50,307 nt of DNA from a virus, in IMG/VR virus record IMGVR_UViG_3300038309_000012, positions 1 to 50,307 of that record; one strand, 5' to 3'. The notes under the pieces were generated by a model. The model was not told where the DNA came from. It did not search any database and saw only the letters and a program-made list of their open reading frames with translations. Positions within the stretch are counted from its first letter, which is position 1, and every line of letters begins with the position of its first letter. A program made the position numbers and the translations under genes. Shown here piece after piece: positions 29,501-37,603 of this stretch.

Positions 29501-30748
29501 TGTAGCTACACCTGGGTCGTCTATTTCTTTACCTTCAAATAGTTTAGCATACCTAGCTGTTTTCTCAGCGTCTTGAAAGTAAGGACTTTCTTTATTTATC
29601 TGCCTTTCACTTTCTACTTTAATAGCTATGTCTTCACTAATCTGATTATTAAGCTCTTCTGTTTTCTGCTCAAGATTTATTTTCTTCTCATTTATAATCT
29701 CTTGATTTTTAACTTTAGTAGGTTCATCAACTACAGAGTTATTCATCTCTTGCATTTTGTCTATTTGTATTCTTTCATTTATGGTTTCGTCTAACTGATT
29801 TATTCTTCTTTCTGATACTTTCCTAGGCAAACCTCTCCATAGAAAGAAAACATCTAATGCTGTATCAAACATTACTTCTTCTGCTGGACGATCAGTAAAT
29901 GGATTACCTCCTACTTCCAAAGCTCTTTGAGCATTCAAGCCTATAAGGCCAGTTATAATTCTAGCTGCTTGTTGCGCTCCTTCTTTTGGAAACATACCTC
30001 TAGCTATGCCAAAAACTGCACCAGTAATAGCTCCACTTTTAGTAGCATCATATATCTTACCTGCTGCTTGTGTGAAAGTAGGTTGCTCTAAGGCTTCTCC
30101 TGTAGCAGTTAAGCCAATAGCAGGGCCTAAAACAGCAGCTTCGCTAAGAGCTGATTTTAACACTCTACTTATAACTGATCCTTCAGCTGAGGCAGCAGGT
30201 AAGAATTTAACTATTGGTTTAGTAATACTTTCTACTATTTTAGCCGGTCCAACTAATAATCCAGCTAATGAACCTAAACCATTACCTATATACCCACTAG
30301 CATCAGTAGGTTTAAAATCTTCTTCACCAGTTAGAGTAGATCTAATGGCTGGTAGTACTCCCAAAGTAACTACGTTAGTAAATCCACTAGCTGCTTGTTC
30401 TATAAACTCAGGAGAATTTCTAAATTCAGCTGTAGTTTTTCCATTTTCATTAGCCAATAATTCCACTACAGCTTGAGCTCTAGCGCGATCACTTAATTGG
30501 GGTTGAATGTCTGTGCCAAACCAACTATTTATTTTACCTATAGCTTGTTCTATTAGATTATTTTTCTTTTCATAAGGTTCTAGTACAGATATCCTGTCTG
30601 GCTCATTAGTTTGTTTTCCCCCAACAAACATTTGATCAGTGAGTGACTGAGGACTAGCCTCAGTCTTTCCACTAAACAATTGATCAGATAAAGATTTACT
30701 ATCCTGTTGTTCTTTGTTAAATAGTTGATCAGTCAAGTTTAATGTCAC
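26582..30748 (-). CDS. Large internal virion (ejection) protein
   Basis: 1388 residues starting at GTG 30748 with GAGGTGA upstream. The N-terminus has three copies of an L-[TS]-D-Q-[LM]-F motif at residues 5-10, 20-25 and 36-41. Hydrophobic Gly/Ala-rich stretches follow (about 110-260), then long coiled coils (about 300-380). A C-terminal part around 830 has INWGFALANIPRDVMHAW, resembling the large polyvalent protein LPD38 region. It is the last and largest late gene, as expected of proteins packed in the capsid and ejected with DNA to form the trans-envelope conduit. No lysozyme or transglycosylase motif was seen. One palindrome copy lies in the gene. Confidence 0.75.
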   Translation of the reverse strand: MTLNLTDQLFNKEQQDSKSLSDQLFSGKTEASPQSLTDQMFVGGKQTNEPDRISVLEPYEKKNNLIEQAIGKINSWFGTDIQPQLSDRARAQAVVELLANENGKTTAEFRNSPEFIEQAASGFTNVVTLGVLPAIRSTLTGEEDFKPTDASGYIGNGLGSLAGLLVGPAKIVESITKPIVKFLPAASAEGSVISRVLKSALSEAAVLGPAIGLTATGEALEQPTFTQAAGKIYDATKSGAITGAVFGIARGMFPKEGAQQAARIITGLIGLNAQRALEVGGNPFTDRPAEEVMFDTALDVFFLWRGLPRKVSERRINQLDETINERIQIDKMQEMNNSVVDEPTKVKNQEIINEKKINLEQKTEELNNQISEDIAIKVESERQINKESPYFQDAEKTARYAKLFEGKEIDDPGVATQKLINDVNRWYHGEDVDITATQNTLSDLAGKASEIRNMFRSNSEFELWKSNVSEAAKWARGVDRLKIEQSEQQIAETSMDVNPIDAKNVSDYTKYASSVKSFKPMQALGMIKDAATKAFVDVANVRKSLLSHGEEGYRALQKFVLSKGASAEAANMLTQMRKEVYDGLNSKEKNILDTLILSDRMNEIARYKDPGKFNFPKGLEPKSTAAYSELFGKIEKLSPEKEAIIRSKAKAYYEWMKKPLKDMLDSGVISEQEFNDLSSYNYRKLKLVEIYDKQYQARLGNKKKTVFDSGVEALAKGRETDIFEPSSEIMALEVFNRSYGRVLNNKANQALLEIARINPTNDMVRIKNKDSIIPSGWNRIFVFEGGQRKAMYLSPEFSKGWLNGSPELSYRMSTLLRYASGSPVLRTMATGINWGFALANIPRDVMHAWFATSMYNNGKAVSPYNSNLPIYGLQIGKDIVDVAGDAWNRGPRYEQYIKEGGGMEFLVHQGRIFQRGRHIDSAIDKFMDYIGFFGETSELVTRLAIRERVIKQRAKEQGISVEEARKNKDITQEATFVARDYMDFGQGGSISKAIDNAVPYLNASIQGTRGLFRSLKEKPLEGTYKLAQFGALVTGVYLASKQLSPETTKELKGSMVNNNYLIIPLGDQFGFYDEQNQKRYPYFKIPIDPGQKFFKALFEASADKWLGDEDFDVDRVIKGFKEQSPIGVTEILPPTMSAAIGYITNKDFWMNEDIWRQTDKPFSWPQSKEEYIPGETPKAFIDIGEKTGLSPERLKYSVNELVTNGTVWSWLLNQGYEKTFGDLPKDKKEQHLAMTLSKLPLIKRFFGVTNPYSKHAEKIDEAGEADTLKRFINSREVDRLTDGYLYEGTNQRKDVFDFIRRVKDLDERKRLIDRFKYELAIKNLPEKSFWKRLKGLSPEVRAQLFVDRLDNANEKERQQLWKEYATVSKAGGVISEDFRKEVMRLRAK
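26645..26688 (+). terminator. Possible terminator of the rightward early block
   Basis: AGAGACAG (26645-26652) pairs with CTGTCTCT (26675-26682), with AGC/GCT extending the stem inside, then CC and four T. It lies 63 bases past the early stop, within the 3' end of the converging late gene. The long loop and short T run make it weaker than its counterpart at 26506. Confidence 0.5.
29290..29316. repeat. 27-bp dispersed palindrome, copy 13, inside a gene
   Basis: Arms CAGACTGTTCAA and TTAAACGGTCTA with centre TTT. It is deep within the ejection protein gene, where it encodes the RLKIEQS segment, so position between genes is not required. Confidence 0.9.
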
Positions 30749-31811
30749 GTCTCACCTCGCTAGTTGATCCATCAGGCCATTTAAGTTCCCAGATGAAAGT
30801 ATTACCATCTAAACGTTTGTTAATTAGTTTAGCATCTGAAGATTGAATTTTATCATCTATGTATTTCTCAGTCATGATAGCACGTTGACGTGTAGCTTCT
30901 GGACCTTCATACTGTATTAAAGTATTCTGTACATCTTCAGTATTAAGATACTTATCTACATCGCTAATTAATCCTTTAGGACTTTTAAAATAATCCTTAC
31001 GGTTCTCAAGTCCTGTTATTTGCTTCCTAGCTTTAAACTCACCTAAAGAAAGACCTCCACCAAGCGCAGTCATATCTCGTAACCAGGATTGAAAATCCCC
31101 TTTATATCCATTATTAACTGCATATTCATAATCTTTAATGTGTGAAGTTTTAGCATCTCGTTGAAACTCTGCGAAAGAACCCTCAAAGCCTTGAGATTTA
31201 GCGTATTCAAAATTCTTCATTGCTACGGTTCTTTCATCTTTACTTAAAGCTTTGTAAGCACTAGTAGCTGCATTCATTCTTGCAATCTCACCAGTTGCTT
31301 CTCTTGCTTTAATTGTCTGTGCTAAACTAACCGCCTGTGTTATGTCACTAGGAGTCAGCCCTGCTAGGTCGGCGGGAGAAATGTTACCTAGAGGACTAGA
31401 AGAAGGGTTTAGCAAACTGCCTAGAAATTTATTCTGGCTAGCCTCAGGAGTAGAAGTAGGTTGCATAGCTACTCCTTTACTAGCTGCTCCAGCATCCATC
31501 ATGCTGCTTTCTCCACCTAATGCAGCAGAAGGCATTTTTAAATTTAAGCTATCTCTATCAGCTGTAAGCTTAGCTCCTGCTGGCATACCTGAAAGCATGT
31601 TACTAAGCAACTTAGCTTGGTTTTGAGCAGCTATGTTTTGCATAGTTACATTGTTTAAGGCTACACCTACAGGCTGACCTGAACTAAGTGCTGCTCCAGC
31701 ACCTGACAAGTATTGTAGAAATAATGGATTACTAAGCAATCCACTTATTCCTCCACCTTGAGGAGTATTACCTCCAAGCATTCCACTAAGAGTTGAATTA
31801 GTATCTGTCAT
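30729..31811 (-). CDS. Internal virion protein
   Basis: 360 residues from ATG 31811, chosen over TTG 31826 because GGAGG lies eight bases upstream. The N-terminus is Gly/Ser/Asn/Gln-rich and low complexity (GGNTPQGGGISGLLSNPLF). The second half is helical, with two related segments, FEYAKSQGFEGSFAEFQRD and YEYAVNNGYKGDFQSWLRD, a short internal repeat at about residues 200-247. The end is beta-like (FIWELKWPDGSTSEV). Position between two other internal proteins suggests an ejection or DNA-injection role. It overlaps the large protein by 20 bases. Confidence 0.65.
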   Translation of the reverse strand: MTDTNSTLSGMLGGNTPQGGGISGLLSNPLFLQYLSGAGAALSSGQPVGVALNNVTMQNIAAQNQAKLLSNMLSGMPAGAKLTADRDSLNLKMPSAALGGESSMMDAGAASKGVAMQPTSTPEASQNKFLGSLLNPSSSPLGNISPADLAGLTPSDITQAVSLAQTIKAREATGEIARMNAATSAYKALSKDERTVAMKNFEYAKSQGFEGSFAEFQRDAKTSHIKDYEYAVNNGYKGDFQSWLRDMTALGGGLSLGEFKARKQITGLENRKDYFKSPKGLISDVDKYLNTEDVQNTLIQYEGPEATRQRAIMTEKYIDDKIQSSDAKLINKRLDGNTFIWELKWPDGSTSEVRRDIKLD

Positions 31812-31827
31812 ACGTTGTTCCTCCAAA

Positions 31828-31854
31828 TAGATTGTTCAAAATTTAAACGGTCTA
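31828..31854. repeat. 27-bp dispersed palindrome, copy 14
   Basis: Arms TAGATTGTTCAA and TTAAACGGTCTA with centre AAT. The CTA at its right edge is the TAG stop of the leftward gene at 31852-32715. Confidence 0.85.
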
Positions 31855-32715
31855 AAGAAATGCTAAAGCTGCACCTAGCCCTCCTCCAATGAGCGCTCCT
31901 ACTGGACCTCCTCCTACCACTGCACCAGCAGCCGCACCAGCCATAGCACCGCCTAAAGCTTGCTTTGCAATAGATGGGCCTTCAACACCTTGTGCTACTG
32001 CTGAACCTGAAATAGACGCTAGTAAATTTCCACCGTACTTAAAAATACTAAGATCCCATTCAGCATCTGCCTTATCATATTCTACGTTCTCTCTATTCTC
32101 TTCTCCTTTAGCTACTATCTTAATACGATTAGATTCAACTACCATCCTAGTATAGCTCTCTTCCCAGGCATACTTGTTAGTCATAAGTTGAACCATATTT
32201 TGAGTTATACTAACTGCTGCCTTGATTCTAAGATCTCCAGAATACTTGGCTACATCTCTAGCATTAAAGGCTTCTATAATTCCCCTGCCAATTATAAATG
32301 CTGAACTCTGAACTGCATTTATATTCCTCATGCCACCTTCAAATCTAGGTAGCACAACACTAGTTAAATTATCATTTAACTGCGATGAGAAAGAATCTAC
32401 ATCTGCATCCAAATTATTCTGCATAGCAGTAACAGCTGCTGTATAAAGAGCCATTACATCAGTACCTTCATCTATTCCAGCAAGTATAGTGTTAAACCCA
32501 CTAATAGCTGCTTCCCAAGCTGCTATGGGAACATCTGGATCATATGCAGTAGCAGTAGCAAAAGGAGATGAACCAATAGCTGTATCCATTACTTCTGTTA
32601 TAGAAGTACTAAGTGTATCAGTACCTGTGTCATCCAGAGCCATGCTGTGCCAATCTTTCATGTAATCAGGATAATCAGTTTTACCCGAAGATCCTCCACC
32701 TCCTGAACCTCCCAT
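31852..32715 (-). CDS. Internal virion protein with glycine-zipper tail
   Basis: 287 residues. It has a Gly/Ser-rich start (GGSGGGGSSGKTDYPDYMKDWH), a helical middle, and a C-terminal glycine-zipper (ALGGAMAGAAAGAVVG then GGPVGALIGGGLGAALAFL) able to insert in membranes. That plan fits ejected pore-forming proteins of podoviruses. It overlaps the upstream GNAT-like gene by one base. Assignment rests on composition and position. Confidence 0.65.
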   Translation of the reverse strand: MGGSGGGGSSGKTDYPDYMKDWHSMALDDTGTDTLSTSITEVMDTAIGSSPFATATAYDPDVPIAAWEAAISGFNTILAGIDEGTDVMALYTAAVTAMQNNLDADVDSFSSQLNDNLTSVVLPRFEGGMRNINAVQSSAFIIGRGIIEAFNARDVAKYSGDLRIKAAVSITQNMVQLMTNKYAWEESYTRMVVESNRIKIVAKGEENRENVEYDKADAEWDLSIFKYGGNLLASISGSAVAQGVEGPSIAKQALGGAMAGAAAGAVVGGGPVGALIGGGLGAALAFL

Positions 32716-33176
32716 TAGACACCCCCTATTAAAACATCAATGTCAAATGTAACTAATGTTTGTACAGTGTTTCCACTATGCAACTTAGATAATTCTATTA
32801 TACGTTCATTCTGTGTATAAGCTATAACATTCTCACAACCTTTTGATTTAGCATATTTAGCTATAGCATTTAAACCAGCAAATTGTGTTTCGTCTGAAAT
32901 TGGAGCAAATGCATATAGAGCATAGATAAGTAAACTCTTAGACATACTAATCGTATCATGTTGAATCTGAGTAATACACAGAGCTTCTAAATATCTCTGC
33001 TCATCTTTAACCTTATGTGCTACCCAACATAAAGACTTTCCACTTAGTAAAGAACTAAGTACTTTATTCATTCGTTCTTCTTTGTAACTTGCAATAGGTG
33101 GTAATGCTTCCTCTATTGCTGGCCCAAGTATATTCCAATACCTAGCTATTTGATCTGGAAGTAAAATAGTAATCAT
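32715..33176 (-). CDS. GNAT-like virion-region protein
   Basis: 153 residues. LCWVAHKVKDEQRYLEALCITQI, KSLLIYALYAFAPI and NAIAKYAKSKGCENVIAYTQNERI follow the strand/helix order of GCN5-type acetyltransferase folds, seen in small proteins beside T7-like internal proteins. The acetyl-CoA loop (Q/R-x2-G-x-G/A) is not evident, so it may be structural. It overlaps the tail gene by four bases. Confidence 0.55.
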   Translation of the reverse strand: MITILLPDQIARYWNILGPAIEEALPPIASYKEERMNKVLSSLLSGKSLCWVAHKVKDEQRYLEALCITQIQHDTISMSKSLLIYALYAFAPISDETQFAGLNAIAKYAKSKGCENVIAYTQNERIIELSKLHSGNTVQTLVTFDIDVLIGGV

Positions 33177-34564
33177 GAACTCTGCCCTCGTATCCCTGAA
33201 GCATACACTCCTCTAATGCCTCTAAGATCTGTCATCTTATATCTAACTTTAATATAGCTTATGAAGAAATCATCTGAGATTTCACTAAACCTAAGTTTAA
33301 ATCTAAACAAGTTACCTGAAGCAATCAGTGAAGAGAATCCTACATTATTTATAGGTGTAAAAGCTGGTGACTTCCAAGTAGTATGATCTGTACTAAGATC
33401 AACACTTGAGTAAGGAGAAGTAGTTCCAAATGAATCAGTTTCGATATTAAAAACTGTCTTATCTCCTTTGTATTGGAAGTCGAATGGCCAGGTAGTTATT
33501 GTATAGTAATCATCATCTAAATCAACAGGCAATCCGTATAAATTATTTCCACTTGACCATATAGCAGAAGGATGTTGTAATACTTCTGTCAAACCATTTT
33601 GAGAAAGTAGGTAAGTCTTACTGCTATTTCCTATATAGAAATCATTGCTACTTTTATCATACTTAACAATTATATCTTCACCTGCAAGTGTAGATATTTC
33701 ATGACTGTAATCTAATTCACTAACTCCTTCAGAAGTAATCTGGTACAGAGAATAGTCAGTGCCGACAAATACGTGCCTATTTAAATCTCCATCATTAGCA
33801 CCTTGATTTATTAAACCTATATCCAACATCTCTCTAAAGCCAAAAGTAACTGCTGGTTCTATAACTGGAAACAACATAGTTATTCCTTCACTAGAATAAC
33901 CAACTATATTATCGCCAAGCCTTCTAACACTAAGTACTTCTCCACCATAAGGACATCTGCGATAACCTTCAGTATTGCGTTGGTCTGGCACAAAATTCAT
34001 TTCGCCTATACGTGACCACACATAATAAGTCTCATCACAGTCATACCAATCACTAATTATTCCTCCTCCTACTGCCTGCCCTTTGAAATTACATATAGTT
34101 TTCATCATAGGAACTTCAGTCAAACTAGTAACTTTGTACCATGTAGTGTCTGTTGGACTATAGTAAATCATTATAACACCATTAGTCATAAACACATACT
34201 TACCAAAGTCAGCAAATTCCATCAAACTACCTTGACCATAAGTTAATTGGTCAATGGCGTATAATTTAGTTACTGTAGAGAAGTCAGAAGATATAGAATA
34301 CACTGCGTCTTCCAACTGAAATGGGTCTCTAATTACCATTAGTCTGCAAGACTCACCTTGGAAAAATTGAGGAAAAGGCCACTGGTAATACATATCTTCT
34401 ATTGGCGGCAAAGGATTTGTACACTCAGTAGCTTTCTCAAGTCCTGTCTTTCCGCACCTAAACCCGCGGCACTCGTATAGGAATTGAGAATTAACAGACA
34501 TGTTTTTAACAGGGCTTAGGCCTTTAGTTAATGCTTCGTCAATTAGTAATTCAAACTCTCTCAT
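33173..34564 (-). CDS. Tail/stabilisation protein, probable beta-propeller
   Basis: 463 residues of repeated beta-strand blades: MVIRDPFQLEDAVYSISSD, FADFGKYVFMTNGVIMIYY, RRLGDNIVGYSSEGI, NRHVFVGTDYSLYQIT, NDFYIGNSSKTYLLSQNGL and similar. Size and fold resemble P22-type packaged-DNA-stabilisation proteins or tail hub proteins that plug the portal after packaging. There are several Cys. AGGAGACAAAG precedes the ATG. Identification is by pattern and gene order only. Confidence 0.6.
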   Translation of the reverse strand: MREFELLIDEALTKGLSPVKNMSVNSQFLYECRGFRCGKTGLEKATECTNPLPPIEDMYYQWPFPQFFQGESCRLMVIRDPFQLEDAVYSISSDFSTVTKLYAIDQLTYGQGSLMEFADFGKYVFMTNGVIMIYYSPTDTTWYKVTSLTEVPMMKTICNFKGQAVGGGIISDWYDCDETYYVWSRIGEMNFVPDQRNTEGYRRCPYGGEVLSVRRLGDNIVGYSSEGITMLFPVIEPAVTFGFREMLDIGLINQGANDGDLNRHVFVGTDYSLYQITSEGVSELDYSHEISTLAGEDIIVKYDKSSNDFYIGNSSKTYLLSQNGLTEVLQHPSAIWSSGNNLYGLPVDLDDDYYTITTWPFDFQYKGDKTVFNIETDSFGTTSPYSSVDLSTDHTTWKSPAFTPINNVGFSSLIASGNLFRFKLRFSEISDDFFISYIKVRYKMTDLRGIRGVYASGIRGQSS

Positions 34565-34595
34565 CTTTGTCTCCTGACAACTAGGTCCTACTCAT

Positions 34596-35051
34596 TTACC
34601 CTTCAGTAGTTTCATCATTATTAAGTTCCTCCACTAGAAAACTTCTAACAGACGCGTCTTTGACTATAGGTTCCCATAAGAAAGCAACCCAAAATTCATT
34701 TACTTTAGCTGCTTCGGTAGAAGAAATTGACACTGTGAGTTTGTCTAATTCATAAACATCTATACTTACTTTAGCGCTATAGGTTTTTTTATCTAATTTA
34801 AAACCTTCTGACTTAACCCCAAGTTCACCTTCAATATTAACATTAACAACAACTACTTCTTTAGGTTTAGAATTAAAACTAATAGCTATTTTAGTAATCT
34901 TACCAGAACAAGGAAACATGTATCTTGAAGCAGGGCCATTTAAATCTCCAGTCATACAACAAGAAATAGGATAAGGAGTAGTTATTGTCTTAACTCTCTG
35001 TTTTCTCTGTTTACGTTCTAGTCTACGTTGAAGTCTTTCTACTTTATCCAT
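34596..35051 (-). CDS. Virion-associated hypothetical protein
   Basis: 151 residues. It has a very basic N-terminal helix (KVERLQRRLERKQRKQRVK), then a beta-sandwich-like domain with PYPISCCMTGDLNG, ITKIAISFNSKPKEVVVVNVN and FWVAFLWEP. Its position between connector and propeller genes suggests a head-tail joining or tail component; the basic N-terminus could meet DNA. No family recognised. Confidence 0.55.
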   Translation of the reverse strand: MDKVERLQRRLERKQRKQRVKTITTPYPISCCMTGDLNGPASRYMFPCSGKITKIAISFNSKPKEVVVVNVNIEGELGVKSEGFKLDKKTYSAKVSIDVYELDKLTVSISSTEAAKVNEFWVAFLWEPIVKDASVRSFLVEELNNDETTEG

Positions 35052-35055
35052 AGTT

Positions 35056-35778
35056 TTAATCCTCTATTTGAGTAACTTCTGAGATTTCTTCTTCTACAAG
35101 GTCCATACCTAACAATCGCATATCACTAGTGATTGCGCTAGTCCAGTCATTAACTCCTTGGGTATTTCTATTGTTTATTTCTAATTCTCTTAATGCTGCT
35201 CTTATCAATAACATTGGATGATTAACAGACCAATGATTAGTATCTGTATCGTTAACTAACTTAGGCGAATAAAACAAGCCTTTTACTTCTAAGACTAGTT
35301 TTTCACTAGTAGGCACATTAAGCAAAATGGTATTGTATTCTTCTACTTTACCAGCCGGAATTTCTACCCACTGCAAGAAAGATTCAAATTCGTCAGATTG
35401 AATATCAGCTGGATTATACCTAGTGATAGTTGGCGAATAGTACAATGGAGTACCACTAGTTCTTGAAGATGGAGTTCCAGTTAAATACTCAGAAATAAGA
35501 TCCTGAATATTTTTCTTTTCTAACTGCCAACGCTGAGTTGTAGTAGCAACCCAGACTTCTTTTATAGCCCTACAATATTGCACAGAGGCTATATATTTAT
35601 CTATCTCAACAAACCTAAACTGAGAGGCCCAGGATTTTTGAGTCTCGTCTAGACGATCTAGAAACTTCCTCCCCTCGTTGAGATAAAAGTCTGCGCCATT
35701 ATCAGAGTAGTCGTCATTGACTAGGTCAAATCTACCTGAGATATCTCTAAACTTTGTCCTAATTTGTAATAAATTCAT
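35056..35778 (-). CDS. Head-tail connector/adaptor-like protein
   Basis: 240 residues from ATG 35778; the TTG at 35790 lacks a suitable upstream ribosome site while GGTGA precedes the ATG. It starts NLLQIRTKFRDISGRFDLVND and has DFYLNEGRKFLDRLDETQKSW, the pattern of phage adaptor proteins that attach beneath the portal. A beta-rich middle and a helical end (MLLIRAALRELEINNRNTQG) fit. It directly follows the capsid gene in the late order. Confidence 0.65.
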   Translation of the reverse strand: MNLLQIRTKFRDISGRFDLVNDDYSDNGADFYLNEGRKFLDRLDETQKSWASQFRFVEIDKYIASVQYCRAIKEVWVATTTQRWQLEKKNIQDLISEYLTGTPSSRTSGTPLYYSPTITRYNPADIQSDEFESFLQWVEIPAGKVEEYNTILLNVPTSEKLVLEVKGLFYSPKLVNDTDTNHWSVNHPMLLIRAALRELEINNRNTQGVNDWTSAITSDMRLLGMDLVEEEISEVTQIED

Positions 35779-35791
35779 CTGAGTCACCAAT

Positions 35792-35818
35792 TAGACTGTT
35801 TAAAAATTAAACGGTCTG
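35792..35818. repeat. 27-bp dispersed palindrome, copy 15
   Basis: Arms TAGACTGTTTAA and TTAAACGGTCTG with centre AAA. It is in the gap between capsid gene and connector gene, just upstream of the connector start. Confidence 0.9.
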
Positions 35819-35862
35819 GGACAGTCATCGCTGACCATCCCAGCCGTAATTGGCCTTAGAGG

Positions 35863-37167
35863 TTAGCTAAGTGTGTTGTTCAGGCCAACACCATTAAGCA
35901 GTGCACATTTCTGCGCAAGGCCGAACTCAAGACCAGCTTCAGTGAGAAATTCCTCGTTCAAACCATCTACACGTCTCTGACCATAACCAGAAGAATGTTC
36001 CTTCTTGCTGTTCTCCCCATAAAAAGTAGTATCATCAATATAACGATATGTAAGTTCTTTAGGTTCGAGAATCAGCATCATGTTACGAGTAGTAGGATCA
36101 TGGCTAAACAGAGGATGGGTTTTCATATAGATGGAACCAAAAGGAGTCATCCATCTAGTAATTTCCATACCATAGGTTTTCTGCCCAGGCATGAGTTGTA
36201 CCTGACCGCCAGTCATAGCAAGTGCATCAATACCTAGCAGTGCGCCAGAACCTATGAGAGCGAGTTTCTCGTTTGATCCATACCGGAAAATCTGTTCAAG
36301 CATTGCCTTAAACCAGGTTTCTCCACCGCTTGCCCAGGTAGTACCAGAGTAATCAGTATTGAGTGTATAGTCATCACAGTTAGCACTAGCATACTGACGA
36401 ATGAAGTTGATAGCACCCATAGTGGTACGCTCAGGTTTACCATTATCACCTACGTTCTCAGTCCTAATACCCCAGAGAAAAGCGAGTTCCATTTCCCAAG
36501 AATGATTTTCCAGAGCTTCAGCCTTTGCCTTCTGGTAGTCATTAGGAGTACGAAGTCTAGTCTTCATAGCAGTACGAGTCATGCTAAGAGGAGACCTGAA
36601 TATTTGAGTATAGTTGTATACTTTGGTAGGATTCTGTGCAATAGCATCAGGCATCTCACCGCCTTCAGGGTTAATATTACCAATGATCTTGAAGTTATCG
36701 CAGTCACTGAGGTCATGAGTAGTTGAATTATCATCAGCTTCGAGAAGCTTAACAGCTAGTGTAGTATAGGTAGTACCTCTAGTTACATCAGTAACTTTGG
36801 CATTCACATCTACACGGTAATCACTAGCATCACGCAGAAGAATCTGATGACCATTACGAATTCGCTGAGCTACTGAAGTAAGGACCTTAATAAACAGTGT
36901 ATCGCCAGCTACTCCACCAGTTACATAAGCAGTAGAGAGATCAGCATTAGTATAAATACCGTACACATCGCCGCTAACAGCAGTCTGTTCCTGTGTCCAC
37001 CAATTAAACTCAGGGTCATCAGTTGCCTGACCACCCATCATAGAGAGGAGAGCAGTAAGTGGTGCCATACCATTAGGATACAGTTTAAGAATCTGCTGCC
37101 GCCAATTTTTAGGCCGTTGGTCAGTTACCCAATCTCCAGTTCCACGCATTCCAAGAAATCCAGACAT
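35863..37167 (-). CDS. Major capsid protein (SU10/DUF5309-like)
   Basis: 434 residues. It starts SGFLGMRGTGDWVTDQRPKNW and has YPNGMAPLTALLSMMG, DPEFNWWTQEQ, VYNYTQIFRSPLSMTRTAM, ELAFLWGIRTEN, TMGAINFIRQ and YGMEITRWMTPFGSIYMKTHP. This matches the SU10-type (DUF5309) HK97-fold capsid proteins. It builds the icosahedral or elongated head with the portal at 39172 and the scaffold at 37604. TAAGGAGGTAATAAT before the ATG is the strongest ribosome site among late genes, as expected for the most abundant protein. Confidence 0.85.
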   Translation of the reverse strand: MSGFLGMRGTGDWVTDQRPKNWRQQILKLYPNGMAPLTALLSMMGGQATDDPEFNWWTQEQTAVSGDVYGIYTNADLSTAYVTGGVAGDTLFIKVLTSVAQRIRNGHQILLRDASDYRVDVNAKVTDVTRGTTYTTLAVKLLEADDNSTTHDLSDCDNFKIIGNINPEGGEMPDAIAQNPTKVYNYTQIFRSPLSMTRTAMKTRLRTPNDYQKAKAEALENHSWEMELAFLWGIRTENVGDNGKPERTTMGAINFIRQYASANCDDYTLNTDYSGTTWASGGETWFKAMLEQIFRYGSNEKLALIGSGALLGIDALAMTGGQVQLMPGQKTYGMEITRWMTPFGSIYMKTHPLFSHDPTTRNMMLILEPKELTYRYIDDTTFYGENSKKEHSSGYGQRRVDGLNEEFLTEAGLEFGLAQKCALLNGVGLNNTLS

Positions 37168-37195
37168 ATTATTACCTCCTTAGGTTATAGTTAAA

Positions 37196-37588
37196 TTAAA
37201 CAGCTACTGTAGTAGGAGCTACAGTTGTAGGTGTAGGTGTAGTACCAGTAAATGTTGTTACTGACTGAGCTACAAACCAAGCTAGGCCATCAGAGAAGCA
37301 AAGCAACTTATCGCATTTACCATTGAGCACTACATCACCTGCCCAACACTCAGAGTCATCTTTGTCCTGGACAGTAATAGTGTTAACTGCATCTGCATTA
37401 CGGCAGACGATGGAATACCATCTTCCACGAGCTTCAGCTACTGGCGGAAGGGTAATTGTAATAGCCCCAGTGTCTCCATCTGCTGAAGGGCGTACTACGT
37501 AATCTCGAGTTGACATTTGATAGTTGGCAATCGGATCTACGAATTTGTCAACTACTTGATGATGTTGTTCGGATCTATTTTCAAGCAT
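37196..37588 (-). CDS. Head-associated hypothetical protein
   Basis: 130 residues. ISVA-like beta domain with VVRPSADGDTGAITITLPPVAEARGRWYSIVCRN and DAVNTITVQDKDDSECWAGD, abridged: the core is a small beta-barrel at about residues 28-105, ending in a Thr/Pro repeat tail (TGTTPTPTTVAPTTVAV). Small proteins beside the capsid gene often decorate the head. ACGGAGGTAAATCT precedes the ATG. Role inferred from place. Confidence 0.55.
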   Translation of the reverse strand: MLENRSEQHHQVVDKFVDPIANYQMSTRDYVVRPSADGDTGAITITLPPVAEARGRWYSIVCRNADAVNTITVQDKDDSECWAGDVVLNGKCDKLLCFSDGLAWFVAQSVTTFTGTTPTPTTVAPTTVAV

Positions 37589-37603
37589 TAGATTTACCTC
37601 CGT

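Noticed and set aside
30006-30476. 156-codon plus-strand frame
   Set aside because: It lies fully within the coding sequence of the ejection protein and follows its codon pattern in complement, with no ribosome site or neighbours in that direction.
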